A program made the position numbers and the translations under genes. From contig NZ_JAKKOT010000006.1 in NCBI RefSeq assembly GCF_021739025.1, positions 124,001-188,000 of the forward strand: 64,000 bases of DNA. Direction: 5' to 3'. The notes under the pieces are model-generated. The model did not search any database and had not been told where the DNA came from. It saw only the letters and a list, made by a program, of their open reading frames with translations. This DNA is from Gordonia liuliyuniae (GTDB lineage: Bacteria > Actinomycetota > Actinomycetes > Mycobacteriales > Mycobacteriaceae). Below, in pieces: positions 1-10,232 of the stretch (positions are counted from its first letter, which is position 1; the number at the start of each line of letters is the position of its first letter).

Positions 1-613
1 GCGCGTTGATCGTCTTCCAGTACGTGTCGAGGACCCCGACGAAAGTCGAGAAGGTGGCCCCGCCGCCGTCGAGTGCGTCGGCGATGGTGCCGAGCACCAT
101 GCCGAGATCCTCCGGCGGGACGCTGCGCAGCAGGGACCGCAACTCGTTCTGTGCATCCTGCAAGCGGATCGTCGGCTCCGACGTATCGGCCTTGACGGTG
201 GCACCGTCCGACAGACGGTCGTCCGACGGGTGTTCGGGACGGATGAGTTCGACTGAGTTGACGCCGAACAGGTTCGACGGGACGGTCCGCGCCGTCGTGT
301 TCGCCGGAATGCCCTCGGCCTGCTTCGGATCGAGCAGCATCGCGACCTCACGCTGCTGTTCCGACGACGAGCCGACGACCGAGACCGTGTCGACTTGGCC
401 GACGATCATGCCGTTGTAGCGGACGTCAGCCCCGCTGATCAGACCGTCGCCGACATCGGTCAACGACGCCGACACCTCGGTGTTGTCCTCGAACTTTCCT
501 TCGTACCGCGCCCACAGGAGCCCGAGCACCAACACACCGACGACGGCGAAGATCACTCCTCGCACGAAGTACGTCGTCATCGACGGATCGCGTCCACCGG
601 TATCGATTTTCAT
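1..613 (-). CDS. Mce-family (MlaD domain) lipid-uptake protein, 3' end outside the window
   Basis: Translating the minus strand from the ATG at 613 gives an open frame of at least 204 residues that runs off the left edge. It has a short cytoplasmic N-terminus, one membrane segment at about residues 16-36 and an MCE/MlaD domain from about residue 45 (ASLTDVGDGLISGADVRYNG). Mce proteins form an extracytoplasmic substrate-binding tube or shuttle that feeds lipids or sterols to the YrbE permease pair. The start lies 6 bp after the stop of the second yrbE gene, the normal yrbEA-yrbEB-mceA order, so this is probably the first mce gene of the operon. The substrate cannot be inferred from this sequence. 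Confidence 0.88.
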   Translation of the reverse strand, partial: MKIDTGGRDPSMTTYFVRGVIFAVVGVLVLGLLWARYEGKFEDNTEVSASLTDVGDGLISGADVRYNGMIVGQVDTVSVVGSSSEQQREVAMLLDPKQAEGIPANTTARTVPSNLFGVNSVELIRPEHPSDDRLSDGATVKADTSEPTIRLQDAQNELRSLLRSVPPEDLGMVLGTIADALDGGGATFSTFVGVLDTYWKTINA

Positions 614-619
614 GGCCGC

Positions 620-1486
620 CTACCCCGATATCCTGATTCCGGCGGTCAAACCCCAGAACACGAGCGTCAAGATCAGATTCGCGAACACGATCGTGATGAT
701 CGACAACCGGATCGCGTGGCCCGCTGCGATGCCGACGCCTTCGGGGCCGCCGGACGCGAAGTAGCCGTAGTAGCACTGGATGAACGTCGTCAACAGCACG
801 AACACGATCACCTTGATGAACGAGAAGACGACGTCACGCGACAGAATGAACGATTCGAAGTAGTGCATGTACGTTCCGGAACCCTCGCCGCTCTGCACTT
901 GGAACATCACCTGGCAGGCGATGTAGTTCGCGGCGAGCGAGATCGCGTACAGCGGGATGATCGACAGGACCGCAGCCGCCATGCGGGTGGTCACCAGATA
1001 CGGCAGCGGGCGGATCGCAATGGATTCGAGGGCGTCGATTTCTTCGCTGATGCGCATCGAACCGAGCTGCGCGGTGAATCGACATCCCGACTGCGCGGTG
1101 AACGCCGTCGCTGCGAGGAGCGGCGCGATCTCGCGAGTAGTGGCGAACGCCGAGAGACCACCGGTCAGCGGCGACATGCCGAGCAGGTTCAACGCGGTGT
1201 AACCCTCGATACCGACCGTCGCACCGCCCATCACGCCCAAGATCACCATGACGCCGACGGTGCCGCCGCCGACGACGATCGCGCCGTTGCCCCACGCGAC
1301 GTCGGACAGCAGCCGCCAGACTTCCTTCTTGTAGTGGCGGAACGTGATCGGCGCGAGCGCGATTGAGCGCACCAGGAACGTGATCAGGTGCCCCATCGCG
1401 ACGAGTCCGTCACGCGGACCCGCCAGCGCTTTGCGCCCCCACTCCAGCGGTTTCAGAACGGGCGGGGTGTATCGAGACGCTGTCAT
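620..1486 (-). CDS. YrbE-B / MlaE-type ABC permease of an mce operon
   Basis: 288-residue polytopic membrane protein of the MlaE/YrbE permease family. It has several hydrophobic segments and the conserved cytoplasmic region around EEIDALESIAIRPLPYLVTT (about residues 150-170), which resembles the EExDA coupling motif of MlaE permeases. It should pair with the neighbouring YrbE to form the membrane channel of the Mce importer, driven by an MceG/Mkl-type ATPase encoded elsewhere. Its ATG lies 1 bp after the upstream yrbE stop and 6 bp separate its stop from the mce start, so the three genes are very probably one transcript. Confidence 0.92.
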   Translation of the reverse strand: MTASRYTPPVLKPLEWGRKALAGPRDGLVAMGHLITFLVRSIALAPITFRHYKKEVWRLLSDVAWGNGAIVVGGGTVGVMVILGVMGGATVGIEGYTALNLLGMSPLTGGLSAFATTREIAPLLAATAFTAQSGCRFTAQLGSMRISEEIDALESIAIRPLPYLVTTRMAAAVLSIIPLYAISLAANYIACQVMFQVQSGEGSGTYMHYFESFILSRDVVFSFIKVIVFVLLTTFIQCYYGYFASGGPEGVGIAAGHAIRLSIITIVFANLILTLVFWGLTAGIRISG

Positions 1487-1487
1487 G

Positions 1488-2345
1488 TCACACCACCTTC
1501 GCCGGGACGACGAGCGCGAACACCTGGGTGAGCACCACGTTCACGGTGAACAGCAGCAGGACGGAGTTGACGACCGCCGCATTGACCGAGTTCGCGACAC
1601 CGGCCGGGCCGCCGCTCGTATTCAGCCCGCGGTCGCAGGCGACGACGGCCACGATGGCCCCGAATATCACCGCTTTCACCAAGGCGAATATCAGGTCCGA
1701 CGTGCTCGCGAACGACGCGAACGTCCCCGTATAACTGCCTGGCGTACCGCCCTGCGCGTACACGTTGAACACATAACCGGTGATGAAGCCGACGAAGCAG
1801 ACGAAGCCGCACAGCAGGAACGCGACGAGCATGGTCGCCAGCAGTCGCGGCGAGATGAGACGTTGGATCGGGTTCACCCCCATGACCTTCATCGCATCGA
1901 TCTCGTCGCGGATGGTGCGCGAGCCGAGGTCGGCGGCGATGGCCGATCCGACGGCCCCGGCCAGCAGCAGCGAGGTGACCAGGGGTGCGCCCTGCCGGAT
2001 CACGCCGAGGCCGGTCGCCGCGCCGGAGAACGACGTCGCACCGATCTGTCCGGCGATGTTCGACACCTGGATGGAGACGATGACACCGATCGGGATGGCG
2101 ACGAGAAGAGTCGGGAACACCGACGTCGAGGCCATGAAGGCGCACTGGCGGACGAACTCTTTGAAGGGGAATCGACGTTTGGCGATGTCGACGATCAAGA
2201 CTTTGAAGACTTCGACGAACATCGCCAACTGGCGGCCGAACGTCTCGAACGATTTGGTGATGTGCTCGCGATACCACTTGCCCGCACCGCTCGCCGACCA
2301 TCTCGTACCGAGCCCGGTTCGCGTACTTACCGTTTCCGTGCTCAC
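1488..2345 (-). CDS. YrbE-A / MlaE-type ABC permease of an mce operon
   Basis: 285-residue MlaE-family permease and first gene of the mce operon, starting at a GTG at 2345 with a purine-rich AGGGGA just upstream. It carries the family motif RDEIDAMKVMGVNPI (about residues 146-160) and about five or six hydrophobic segments. Together with the next gene it forms the YrbE heterodimer of the Mce lipid transporter. The reading direction and the gap of about 280 bp to ilvA place the operon promoter between 2346 and 2622. Confidence 0.92.
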   Translation of the reverse strand: MSTETVSTRTGLGTRWSASGAGKWYREHITKSFETFGRQLAMFVEVFKVLIVDIAKRRFPFKEFVRQCAFMASTSVFPTLLVAIPIGVIVSIQVSNIAGQIGATSFSGAATGLGVIRQGAPLVTSLLLAGAVGSAIAADLGSRTIRDEIDAMKVMGVNPIQRLISPRLLATMLVAFLLCGFVCFVGFITGYVFNVYAQGGTPGSYTGTFASFASTSDLIFALVKAVIFGAIVAVVACDRGLNTSGGPAGVANSVNAAVVNSVLLLFTVNVVLTQVFALVVPAKVV

Positions 2346-2534
2346 TCCCCTACCTTCGCGTCGTCAAACCAAGGCCGTCAGCCGGACGGGAAGATCATCC
2401 CCGACGCCCGCCACGGTCTTCCGCGAGGATCCCCGCCGATGTCCGCCAATCCGTGGATCGAAGCATACACAGTGCAGACGGTTTCGTGTGCACGGAGTCA
2501 CAGATACTCCGGCTGTGTCGCGCGCCGCACACAT

Positions 2535-2552
2535 GCGGATACACGTATGCGC
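2535..2552. promoter_or_regulatory. Imperfect palindrome upstream of the mce operon, candidate operator
   Basis: GCGGATACACGTATGCGC is an 18-bp inverted repeat with one mismatched pair (GCGGATAC against GCGCATAC in reverse complement). It lies about 190 bp upstream of the first yrbE start in the otherwise featureless 2346-2622 region between the mce operon and the 3' end of ilvA. Mce operons are often controlled by TetR or GntR family repressors that bind such sites, but no regulator gene is visible here, so the operator role is only a suggestion. Confidence 0.25.
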
Positions 2553-2622
2553 AGGTCAGTAGGCATCCTGCCGCACACGGCTGGCGGTTCGACGACCACC
2601 GCCAGTTGAATTCTGAACCGTG

Positions 2623-4047
2623 TCAGGTCAAATACCGGTACGCGGGCGACCCCGGCTCCAAGCGCTCGACGTTCAACCGAGATCGCGACATCCGACTCTG
2701 CAGGCCCTCCAGTCCGGTTGGATCACCGAGTTCGATGCCGACGAGCGCTTCGCCGGTGTCCCGGTTGTTTCGCTTGACGTACTCGAACAGGGTGATGTCG
2801 TCATCCGGCCCGAGGACCTCATCGAGGAAACGACGCAGGGCCCCGGGCTCCTGCGGAAAGTTCACCAAGAAGTAGTGCTTGAGCCCACGGTGCACGAGGG
2901 ACCGCTCGATCACCTCTCCGTAGCGAGACACGTCGTTGTTGCCGCCGGAGACGAGTGAGACCACGCGGGCGTTCGCGGGCAGCGACAGCTCCGCCAGTGC
3001 GGCCGTCGCCAACGCCCCCGCAGGCTCGGCGATGATCCCCTCGTTCTGATACATCTCCAGCATCGTCGAGCAGACGGCGCCCTCGTCGACGTGCATGATC
3101 GTGACACTGCCCGGCGCCACCTCGACGTCGGCGAGGTCGACGACCGGGACCGCAGGCGTCTGCGCGATACCGGCCAGGTCCGGATGTGCGACGACGCGGG
3201 CGCCCGCCGCGGCCATCACGGCGTGCCCGAGTCCACCGATCCGTTTGACGGACGCGCCGTCGACGAAGGGGTCGATCGCATCCAGCGTGTACGGCGATCC
3301 GTTGACCAGTGCGGCGGCGAGCGATGCCGCCCCGCTCGGTTCGACGCCGACGATCGCCACGTCGGGCACCACTGCGCGCAGATAGGTGACGATGCCCGCC
3401 ATGCATCCCGCACCGCCGACCGGCAGCACGACGACGTCCGGCGCATCGGCGAGCTGATCGACGATCTCCTCGCCGATGGTCCCCTGCCCGGAGGCAGTCC
3501 TCGGGTCGTCGAACGCATGGATCCACGTGGCTCCGGTGCGCAGCACATCGGCCTGTGCCGCCGAAGCCGCCGCGTCGTAAGTCTCGCCCACTGCGATCAG
3601 CTCGACGAATCCCTTTCCGTGCCAATTGATCCGGTCGCGCTTCTGCTTGGGGGTCGTGGTCGGCACATAGATCCGACCTTGCACGCCCATCGTCGCGCAC
3701 GCGAACGCGACGCCCTGGGCGTGGTTGCCCGCGCTCGCTGCGACGACGCCTGCCGCGCGTTCGGCGTCGGAGAGTTGCGCCATCACGTTGTACGCGCCGC
3801 GGATCTTGTACGAGCGGACACTCTGCAGATCCTCGCGCTTGAGGTAGACCTGCGCGCCGGTGTCGACGCTCAGTCGCGGACACGGCTCCAGAGGGGTGCG
3901 CACGATGACGCCCGCGAGCCGCTCCGCGGCCTCGATGATGCTGCCGCGGTTCAGCCCGGGGACCGGATCGTCAATGCTCTTCGCAGCGACAATCGGTTCT
4001 GCACTATTCGGCCCTGCGGTTCTCGACGACGTACTCACGCGCACCAT
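2623..4047 (-). CDS. ilvA: Threonine ammonia-lyase (threonine dehydratase), isoleucine biosynthesis
   Basis: Deaminates L-threonine to 2-oxobutanoate, the first committed step to isoleucine. The 474-residue protein has the PLP-binding lysine in SYKIRGA (Lys81), the phosphate-binding glycine loop PVGGAGCMAG (about residue 210), the SAGNHAQG motif, and a C-terminal ACT-like regulatory part starting near KHYFLVNFPQEPGALRRF. The C-terminus EPGSPAYRYL is very close to mycobacterial IlvA. The ATG at 4047 gives about 30 poorly conserved residues and overlaps the upstream gene by 44 bp; a later GTG start is possible. Isoleucine sensitivity through the ACT-like domain is the family norm. Confidence 0.95.
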   Translation of the reverse strand: MVRVSTSSRTAGPNSAEPIVAAKSIDDPVPGLNRGSIIEAAERLAGVIVRTPLEPCPRLSVDTGAQVYLKREDLQSVRSYKIRGAYNVMAQLSDAERAAGVVAASAGNHAQGVAFACATMGVQGRIYVPTTTPKQKRDRINWHGKGFVELIAVGETYDAAASAAQADVLRTGATWIHAFDDPRTASGQGTIGEEIVDQLADAPDVVVLPVGGAGCMAGIVTYLRAVVPDVAIVGVEPSGAASLAAALVNGSPYTLDAIDPFVDGASVKRIGGLGHAVMAAAGARVVAHPDLAGIAQTPAVPVVDLADVEVAPGSVTIMHVDEGAVCSTMLEMYQNEGIIAEPAGALATAALAELSLPANARVVSLVSGGNNDVSRYGEVIERSLVHRGLKHYFLVNFPQEPGALRRFLDEVLGPDDDITLFEYVKRNNRDTGEALVGIELGDPTGLEGLQSRMSRSRLNVERLEPGSPAYRYLT

Positions 4048-4270
4048 GTTCCCACCGTCGGCCGTACCAGGCGTAACCGCCCCACCACACGGCGATCGTC
4101 GCGATCGCCGCGGTCCATGCGGCGACGACGGCCGAGCCGCCGAACATCAGCACACCCACTACCAGGAGGAACCCGACGGCCGCTGCCGCCAGTTTGTTGA
4201 GCGGCCACCGCGCGCCCGCGAGGTCGACGACCGGAACCGGTCGCTGCACACTCTGAATGTGGGTGGTCAT
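4004..4270 (-). CDS. Small two-helix membrane protein, function unknown
   Basis: 88-residue protein not assigned to a named family. It contains two hydrophobic stretches (about residues 25-47 and 50-70) followed by a charged tail (GRRWEHGAREYVVENRRAE). It overlaps the annotated ilvA start by 44 bp in another frame, suggesting translational coupling with ilvA or a later ilvA start. Likely a small inner-membrane protein; nothing in the sequence indicates a role in amino-acid metabolism. Confidence 0.65.
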   Translation of the reverse strand: MTTHIQSVQRPVPVVDLAGARWPLNKLAAAAVGFLLVVGVLMFGGSAVVAAWTAAIATIAVWWGGYAWYGRRWEHGAREYVVENRRAE

Positions 4271-4347
4271 AGATCCAAGTGTAGCGCATTCCGATCATAG
4301 GTTTCGGTCACCCGAATCCACCCGTGCTTGGCGCTAAGCCGGCCGCG

Positions 4348-4944
4348 TCAGTCCAGGATCGTCGCCGAGCCGGACGTGACGGACCGGATGTGATCGCAGA
4401 GTCGCTCCCGTGCGTCGGCCGAGACGTCGACGACGAAGTCGACGGCATCCGCTCCGTACTCGGTGGACCGCACCGTCGCCATCGAATGCAGGTCGGTCGC
4501 TACACGGCCCGCGTCGTCGACTCGAACCCGGAGTCGGACCACGCACGACGGCATCACCTCCTGGAGGGGAGCCGCGTCCAGCACGGCAGTGGCGCTTCCG
4601 CTGTACGCGCGGATCAGGCCGCCCGCACCGAGTTTCACGCCGCCGAAGTGGCGGACGACGACGATCGCCGCGTTCACCACGCCCCGCCGACGCAGTGCGG
4701 TGAGGATGGGCGGGCCCGCCGTGCCCGCGGGCTCCCCGTCGTCGGCTGATCGGCTCGTCTCGTGCGGACCGGAACCGATCACGTACGCCCAGCACACGTG
4801 GTTCGCTCCGGCCGAGGGAACGCGCTCGATGAGCGATGCGACATCGCCCGGCGACTCGACGGACGCCGCCGTCGCGATGAAGCGCGACTTCTTGACGGTC
4901 GTCGAGACGACGACCTCACCCGCATCCGGCCTGAGGACGAGCAT
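4348..4944 (-). CDS. YigZ / IMPACT-family protein
   Basis: 198-residue protein of the UPF0029/YigZ (IMPACT N-terminal) family. The signature is clear: KKSRFIATAA near the N-terminus, SADDGEPAGTAGPPIL (about residues 66-81), then VVRHFGGVKLGAGGLIRAYS (about 97-116). The C-terminal half is the alpha/beta domain seen in YigZ. Cellular function is not established; the eukaryotic relative IMPACT acts in translational control. It starts 4 bp after the dnaE1 stop and is probably co-transcribed with it. Confidence 0.9.
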   Translation of the reverse strand: MLVLRPDAGEVVVSTTVKKSRFIATAASVESPGDVASLIERVPSAGANHVCWAYVIGSGPHETSRSADDGEPAGTAGPPILTALRRRGVVNAAIVVVRHFGGVKLGAGGLIRAYSGSATAVLDAAPLQEVMPSCVVRLRVRVDDAGRVATDLHSMATVRSTEYGADAVDFVVDVSADARERLCDHIRSVTSGSATILD

Positions 4945-4948
4945 CGTC

Positions 4949-7900
4949 TCAGGTGAGACAGCCGGGTCCGAGCAACGCCTTCAAATCGCCCATCAGCGCC
5001 GACGACGGAGTGACTCGGAGCGCGTCGGTGAGTCGCAGTTGTGTCTGCTTTCGGTCGCTGACGAGCGTCACGTGGACGTCGGATGTCCCCGGATGCCTGA
5101 TCAGGATCTGTTTCAGGTCGCTCACGCGATCGGGTGTGCACCGGTTGGTCGGCAACGTCAAGATCAACGGCTTCGTCGCGCCGACTTCGGTCAGGTCGGG
5201 AACGGCGAGATCGTTGGCGCTGATCATGAGCGAGTCCTCACGCTTGTTGACCCGCGCCTTCACCAGAACGATGTTGTCCTGCAAGAGATCCATCCCGTAC
5301 GCGGTGAACGCGCGCGGGAAGAAGTACACCTCGACACCGCCGACCATGTCTTCGATGGTGACGGCCGCCCACGGCTCGCCCTTCTTGTTGACGCGCCGGG
5401 TGACCGACGAGATGATCCCGCCGATCGTGATCTGCGCACCGTCGGCGATGCTGCCTTCCAGGAGTGTCGAGATCGACGTGTCGGTGTGGGCGGAGATCGC
5501 GTGCTCGAGCCCGGCGAGGGGGTGGCCGGACACATAGAGGCCGAGCATGTCGCGTTCGAGTGCGAGCTTGTGCTTGGTGTCCCATTCCTCGTCGGGGATC
5601 TTGACGGCGAACACGTCGCCGACGTCCTCGACGTCGGCGCCGCCGAACAGGTCGAACTGGCCCATCGCTTCGGCCTTCTTGGTGCTCATCACCGCGTCGA
5701 CCGCGTCGGCGTGCACGAGGAAGAGTCCCTTGCGGGGGTGTTCCATCGAGTCGAACGCGCCCGCTTTGATGAGCGATTCGGTGACCTTCTTAGTACAGGC
5801 GACAACGTCGATCTTCCCGAGGTAGTCCGAGAAGTCGGCGTAGCGCTCCTTCGCTTCGCGGGCCGCGATGATCGACGAGACGACACCGGTGCCGACGTTG
5901 CGGATCGCGGCGAGTCCAAAGCGGATGTCTTCGCCGACGGCGGCGAAGTTGGGCAGCGACTCGTTGACGTCCGGCGGCAGGACGGTGATGCCCATCTTGC
6001 GGCAGTCCGCGAGATAGATCGCCGCCTTGTCCTTGTCGTCGCCGACCGAGGTGAGCAGGCCTGCCATGTACTCGGCCGGGAAGTTGGCTTTGAGGTACGC
6101 GGTCCAGAAGGAGACGAGTCCGTAGCCTGCGGCGTGCGACTTGTTGAACGCGTAGCCGGCGAACGGCAGCACCGTGTCCCACAGGGCGGTGATCGCGGCC
6201 TGCGAGTAGCCGTTGTCGCGCATGCCGTCGGCGAAGCCGTCGTAGGCCTCGTCGAGGATCTCCTTCTTCTTCTTGCCCATGGCTCGTCGCAGCAGGTCGG
6301 CCTGGCCGAGCGAGTAGCCTGCGACCTTCTGGGCGATCTGCATGATCTGCTCCTGGTAGACGATCAGACCGTACGTCTCCGAGAGGATCTCTTTCAGCGG
6401 CTCCTCGAGCTCCGGGTGGATCGGCCTGATGTCCTGCAGACCGTTCTTGCGCTTGGCGTAGTCGGTGTGCGCGTTGACGCCCATCGGACCCGGTCGGTAC
6501 AGCGCCAGGACCGCGACGATGTCCTCGAAGCCCGTCGGCTGCATCATCTTGAGCAGTTCTCGCATGGCCGCACCGTCGAGCTGGAACACGCCGAGCGTGT
6601 CTCCTCGAGCCAGGAGCTCGTAGGTCTTCTCGTCTTCGAGGGGCAGGGTGTCGAGGTCGAGGTCGATCCCCCGGTTGGTCTTGATGTTCTCGATCGCGTC
6701 GCCGATGACGGTCAAGTTCCGCAGCCCGAGGAAGTCCATCTTCAGCAGGCCGATGGCCTCACAGGAAGGATAATCCCAGCCGGTGATGATCGCACCGTCT
6801 TGGGCGCGCTTCCACACCGGGATCGCATCGGTGAGTGGCTCCGACGACATGATCACCGCACATGCGTGGACGCCGGCGTTGCGGACCAGTCCCTCCAACC
6901 CGAGCGCGGTGTCGTAGATCCGCTTGACGTCCGGATCGGTCTCGATCAGCGTCCGCACCTCCGACGCCTCGGAATACCGTTCGTGCTCGGGATCGGTGAT
7001 CGCCCACACCGGGATGTCCTTGGCCATGATCGGCGGCGGCAGCGCCTTGGTGATCCGGTCCGCGATCGAGAAGCCCGGCTGACCGAACTGCACACGCGCC
7101 GAGTCCTTGATCGCGGCCTTCGTCTTGATCGTGCCGAAGGTGATGACCTGCGCGACCTTGTCCTGGCCCCACTTGTCCGAGGCGTACGTGATCATCTCGC
7201 CACGACGACGGTCGTCGAAGTCGATGTCGATATCGGGCATCGACACGCGCTCGGGGTTCAAGAATCGCTCGAACAGCAGACCGTGCGGGATCGGATCGAT
7301 GTTCGTGATGCCCATCGCGTACGCCACCAATGATCCGGCCGCAGAACCACGACCGGGGCCGACCCGGATACCGACCTCGAGCGCGTGACTGATCAGGTCG
7401 CCGACCACCAGGAAGTACGCCGGGAACCCCATCTGGTTGATCACCGACAACTCGTACTTCGCCCGATCGAGGTATTCGGTCGGTACCACTTCGCCGGCGA
7501 ACCGCCGATCCAATCCGGTCATCACCTCGTGTTCGAGCCACGACTCCTGCGTGTACCCCTCGGGAACCGGGAAGATCGGCATCCGGTCGTGGTGAGTGAA
7601 CACGTCCTCGTAGGACTGCACACGTTCGGCGATCTCCAACGTCGAATCACAGCCGCCGGGCACCACGTCGTCCCACAACTCGCGCATCTGCTGCGCCGAC
7701 TTGAGGTAGTAGCCGTCGCCGTCGAACTTGAACCGCGTCGGATCCGACAACGTCTTACCGGTCTGGATGCACAGCAACGCCTCATGGGAGGACGCGTGCT
7801 CACGCGTCACGTAGTGGCAGTCGTTGGTCACCAACGGCTTGATCCCGAGCTTGCGGCCCACGTCCAGCAGTCCCGACCGGACGCGCTGTTCGATCTCCAG

Positions 7901-8500
7901 TCCGTGCTCCATCAACTCCAGGTAGAAATTGTCTTTACCGAAGATGTCCTGCCACTTGGCCGCGGCAGCCAACGCCTCGTCCTCATGCCCCAGACGCAAC
8001 CGCGTCTGCACCTCGCCTGACGGACACCCGGTCGTGGCGATGATCCCCTCGGCGTGCTCGGCGATGATCTCGGCGTCCATCCGCGACCACTTGCCCAACT
8101 GTCCTTCGATCGACGCCATCGACGACAGCTTGAACAGATTCCGCAGGCCCGTCGCGTTCTCGGCGACCATCGTCATATGCGTGTACGCACCCGAGCCCGA
8201 CACGTCGTCGGACTTCTGATCTCGACTGCCCCACAGCACACGCTTGGTGTTGAACCGCGATTCCGGCGCAATGTACGCCTCGATCCCGATGATCGGCTTG
8301 ATGTCGAACTTGCTCGCCGTGTTGTAGAAATCCGACGACCCGTACATGTTTCCGTGATCGGTCATTCCGATCGCGGGCATCTCCAACCGCTTCGCCTCGG
8401 CGAACAGCGGAGACATCTTCGCCGCCCCGTCGAGCATCGAGAACTCGGTGTGATTATGCAGATGAACGAACGACCCGGACACGCTGGCGACTCCCCGCAT
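4949..8500 (-). CDS. dnaE1: DNA polymerase III alpha subunit, main replicative polymerase
   Basis: 1183-residue family C DNA polymerase, the expected length for actinobacterial DnaE1. The N-terminal PHP domain starts with HLHNHTEFS (metal-binding His13, His15 and His17) and looks complete, consistent with the PHP proofreading exonuclease known for mycobacterial DnaE1. The polymerase active site contains PDIDIDFDD with Asp423 and Asp425. A helix-hairpin-helix region and an OB-fold ([20 protein letters not shown]) follow towards the C-terminus. It lies alone upstream of yigZ with about 60 bp to rluD. The accessory ImuA'/DnaE2 mutasome genes are not present here. Confidence 0.97.
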   Translation of the reverse strand: MRGVASVSGSFVHLHNHTEFSMLDGAAKMSPLFAEAKRLEMPAIGMTDHGNMYGSSDFYNTASKFDIKPIIGIEAYIAPESRFNTKRVLWGSRDQKSDDVSGSGAYTHMTMVAENATGLRNLFKLSSMASIEGQLGKWSRMDAEIIAEHAEGIIATTGCPSGEVQTRLRLGHEDEALAAAAKWQDIFGKDNFYLELMEHGLEIEQRVRSGLLDVGRKLGIKPLVTNDCHYVTREHASSHEALLCIQTGKTLSDPTRFKFDGDGYYLKSAQQMRELWDDVVPGGCDSTLEIAERVQSYEDVFTHHDRMPIFPVPEGYTQESWLEHEVMTGLDRRFAGEVVPTEYLDRAKYELSVINQMGFPAYFLVVGDLISHALEVGIRVGPGRGSAAGSLVAYAMGITNIDPIPHGLLFERFLNPERVSMPDIDIDFDDRRRGEMITYASDKWGQDKVAQVITFGTIKTKAAIKDSARVQFGQPGFSIADRITKALPPPIMAKDIPVWAITDPEHERYSEASEVRTLIETDPDVKRIYDTALGLEGLVRNAGVHACAVIMSSEPLTDAIPVWKRAQDGAIITGWDYPSCEAIGLLKMDFLGLRNLTVIGDAIENIKTNRGIDLDLDTLPLEDEKTYELLARGDTLGVFQLDGAAMRELLKMMQPTGFEDIVAVLALYRPGPMGVNAHTDYAKRKNGLQDIRPIHPELEEPLKEILSETYGLIVYQEQIMQIAQKVAGYSLGQADLLRRAMGKKKKEILDEAYDGFADGMRDNGYSQAAITALWDTVLPFAGYAFNKSHAAGYGLVSFWTAYLKANFPAEYMAGLLTSVGDDKDKAAIYLADCRKMGITVLPPDVNESLPNFAAVGEDIRFGLAAIRNVGTGVVSSIIAAREAKERYADFSDYLGKIDVVACTKKVTESLIKAGAFDSMEHPRKGLFLVHADAVDAVMSTKKAEAMGQFDLFGGADVEDVGDVFAVKIPDEEWDTKHKLALERDMLGLYVSGHPLAGLEHAISAHTDTSISTLLEGSIADGAQITIGGIISSVTRRVNKKGEPWAAVTIEDMVGGVEVYFFPRAFTAYGMDLLQDNIVLVKARVNKREDSLMISANDLAVPDLTEVGATKPLILTLPTNRCTPDRVSDLKQILIRHPGTSDVHVTLVSDRKQTQLRLTDALRVTPSSALMGDLKALLGPGCLT

Positions 8501-8561
8501 TGAAATTCGATGGAACGGTTCTACTGTATGCGTCGCGTACGACAGTCTCGGCCCGGCACGC

Positions 8562-9488
8562 CTACACGTCGCGCAGCACCTTGAGCGCGTGCTGCAGATC
8601 GTCCGGGTAGTCGGTAGTGAACTGGACGCGGCGCCCGTCGGCGGGATGCGCGAACGCGAGCGAACGCGCGTGCAGCCACTGCCGTTCTAGACCGAGCCGC
8701 GCCGCGAGCGTCGGGTCCGCCCCGTACGTCGGATCGCCCGCGCACGGGTGATGCAGCGCCGAGAAGTGCACACGAATCTGGTGGGTTCGCCCGGTCTCCA
8801 AGTGCACGTCCAGCAGTGATGCCGACGCGAACATCTCGAGCGTCTCGTAGTGGGTCGTCGACGGCTTGCCGTTCGAGGTGACCGCGAACCGCCAGTCCGA
8901 GCCGGGATGTCGGCCGATCGGCGCCTCGATGGTGCCGACCGGTGGATCCAGATGGCCTTGGACGATCGCGTGGTAGACCTTCTCGACGGTCCGATACTTG
9001 AATGCTCGCTTGAGGACCGTGTACGCGCTCTCGGACGCCGCCACGACCATCACTCCCGACGTGCCGACGTCGAGTCGATGGACGATGCCTTGGCGTTCCT
9101 GCGCGCCGGACGTCGAGATCCGGAAGCCCGCGGCCGCGAGCGCGCCGATAACAGTCGGCCCCGTCCAGCCTTGCGACGGGTGCGCGGCGACGCCCGGCGG
9201 CTTGTTCACCACGACTATGTCGGAGTCGTGGTAAATCACGTCGAGATCTTCGACTGGCGTCGGCTCGACCGTCAACGGCCGCTCCGGTTCGGGCAGGGTG
9301 ACGTCCAACCAGGTGTCGGCGACGAGTTTGTGGGCCTTGTCGACGGCAACGCCGTCGACGGTGATGTCGCCTGCGTCGGCGAGCCCCGCCGACACCGTCC
9401 GCGACAGCCCGAGGAGCCGAGCGACTCCGGCGTCCGTGCGCATGCCGTGCAGGCCGTCGGGCACCGGCATCGCTCGTGAGTCACGCAT
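8562..9488 (-). CDS. rluD: RluA/RluD-family 23S rRNA pseudouridine synthase
   Basis: 308 residues from the ATG at 9488, which overlaps the lspA stop by 8 bp (ATGCGTGA). An N-terminal S4 RNA-binding domain ([20 protein letters not shown]) is followed by the catalytic domain with the catalytic aspartate in HRLDVGTSG (Asp140) and the motif [10 protein letters not shown]. Members isomerise uridines in 23S rRNA; which site cannot be fixed from sequence. The open frame continues to 9581, but those 31 extra codons lie in the lspA repeat region and read as arginine/proline-rich repeats, so the longer start was rejected. Operon partner of lspA as in mycobacteria (Rv1539-Rv1540). Confidence 0.92.
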   Translation of the reverse strand: MRDSRAMPVPDGLHGMRTDAGVARLLGLSRTVSAGLADAGDITVDGVAVDKAHKLVADTWLDVTLPEPERPLTVEPTPVEDLDVIYHDSDIVVVNKPPGVAAHPSQGWTGPTVIGALAAAGFRISTSGAQERQGIVHRLDVGTSGVMVVAASESAYTVLKRAFKYRTVEKVYHAIVQGHLDPPVGTIEAPIGRHPGSDWRFAVTSNGKPSTTHYETLEMFASASLLDVHLETGRTHQIRVHFSALHHPCAGDPTYGADPTLAARLGLERQWLHARSLAFAHPADGRRVQFTTDYPDDLQHALKVLRDV

Positions 9489-10146
9489 CGTCGCCATCCT
9501 TGTCGTCGGCGGTCTCGGCGCGGGTCGCGTCAGTCGTCTCGGCGCGGGTCGCGTCAGTCGTCCCGGCGCGGGTCGCGTCAATCGTCTCAGCCGGACTCTT
9601 GCGGGCCGCCCAGCCGGACCGGGTGCCGTCGTAGTCGTAACCGAGCAGGGTGAGGACCACCAGCAGCACAGCGCCGCAGACGACCGCGGAGTCGGCGACG
9701 TTGAACGTCGGCCACCAGTCGCCGACCTGGATGAAGTCGACGACGTGACCGCGCAACGGACCCGGTGCGCGGAAGATGCGGTCGGTCAGGTTGCCGATCG
9801 CGCCGCCCAGCACCAGTCCGAGACCGATCACCCAGCCCGTCGAGACGAGTCGTCGGCTGTACCGGATGATCCCGATGACCACAGCCAGTGCGACGAACGT
9901 CAGCACCCACGTGTAGCCGGTCGCCATCGAGAACGCGGCTCCGCTGTTGCGGATCAGTTTGAACGTGACGACGTCGCCGATCACGTGTGTCGGATTCCAC
10001 GGGTCGAGCCGGGCGACGGCCAGTGTCTTAGTCACCAGGTCCAGCACGTAGGCGATCACCGCCACGAGGGCCAGCAGCGCGACTGTCCGGGCCGTGCTCC
10101 GCCCGGCGGGCCGGGTGCCGCCGTCCCCGGTCTCGGTTTCACTCAT
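9481..10146 (-). CDS. lspA: Lipoprotein signal peptidase with a repetitive C-terminal tail
   Basis: Type II signal peptidase, an aspartyl protease with four membrane helices that removes signal peptides from lipid-modified prolipoproteins. Numbered from a GTG at 10161 the catalytic aspartates are Asp127 in GNLTDRIFR and Asp157 in NVADSA; the ATG at 10146 ([10 protein letters not shown]) is the preferred start but the two cannot be separated. After the core, about 35 residues of hydrophilic repeats (TTDATRAE units) follow that are not part of the family fold. At least three probable client lipoproteins are encoded in this window. Confidence 0.93.
   Translation of the reverse strand: MSETETGDGGTRPAGRSTARTVALLALVAVIAYVLDLVTKTLAVARLDPWNPTHVIGDVVTFKLIRNSGAAFSMATGYTWVLTFVALAVVIGIIRYSRRLVSTGWVIGLGLVLGGAIGNLTDRIFRAPGPLRGHVVDFIQVGDWWPTFNVADSAVVCGAVLLVVLTLLGYDYDGTRSGWAARKSPAETIDATRAGTTDATRAETTDATRAETADDKDGDDA
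9521..9592. repeat. 24-bp tandem repeat in the 3' end of lspA
   Basis: Three near-identical 24-bp units (core ggcgcgggtcgcgtcagtcg on the plus strand) encode the TTDATRAE repeats of the LspA tail. The unit is a codon multiple, so copy-number change keeps the frame. Only a few substitutions separate the units, suggesting recent expansion. Confidence 0.85.
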
Positions 10147-10232
10147 TCCACGATTGTCCACGATCGAGGTTCGTCACACCGACGCTGCCCTCGCTGACCC
10201 GTCGCGCGTGCGCGGTCACTACTCTCGGAGCG

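Noticed and set aside
395-1366. Plus-strand open frame opposite the yrbE genes
   Set aside because: Arg/Asp/His-rich antisense artefact; the minus strand encodes clear MlaE permeases.
4463-7333. A 956-codon open frame antisense to dnaE1 and yigZ
   Set aside because: It is rich in Arg/Asp/Val/His without domain motifs, typical of an antisense frame in high-GC DNA, and covers codons of unmistakable DnaE1.
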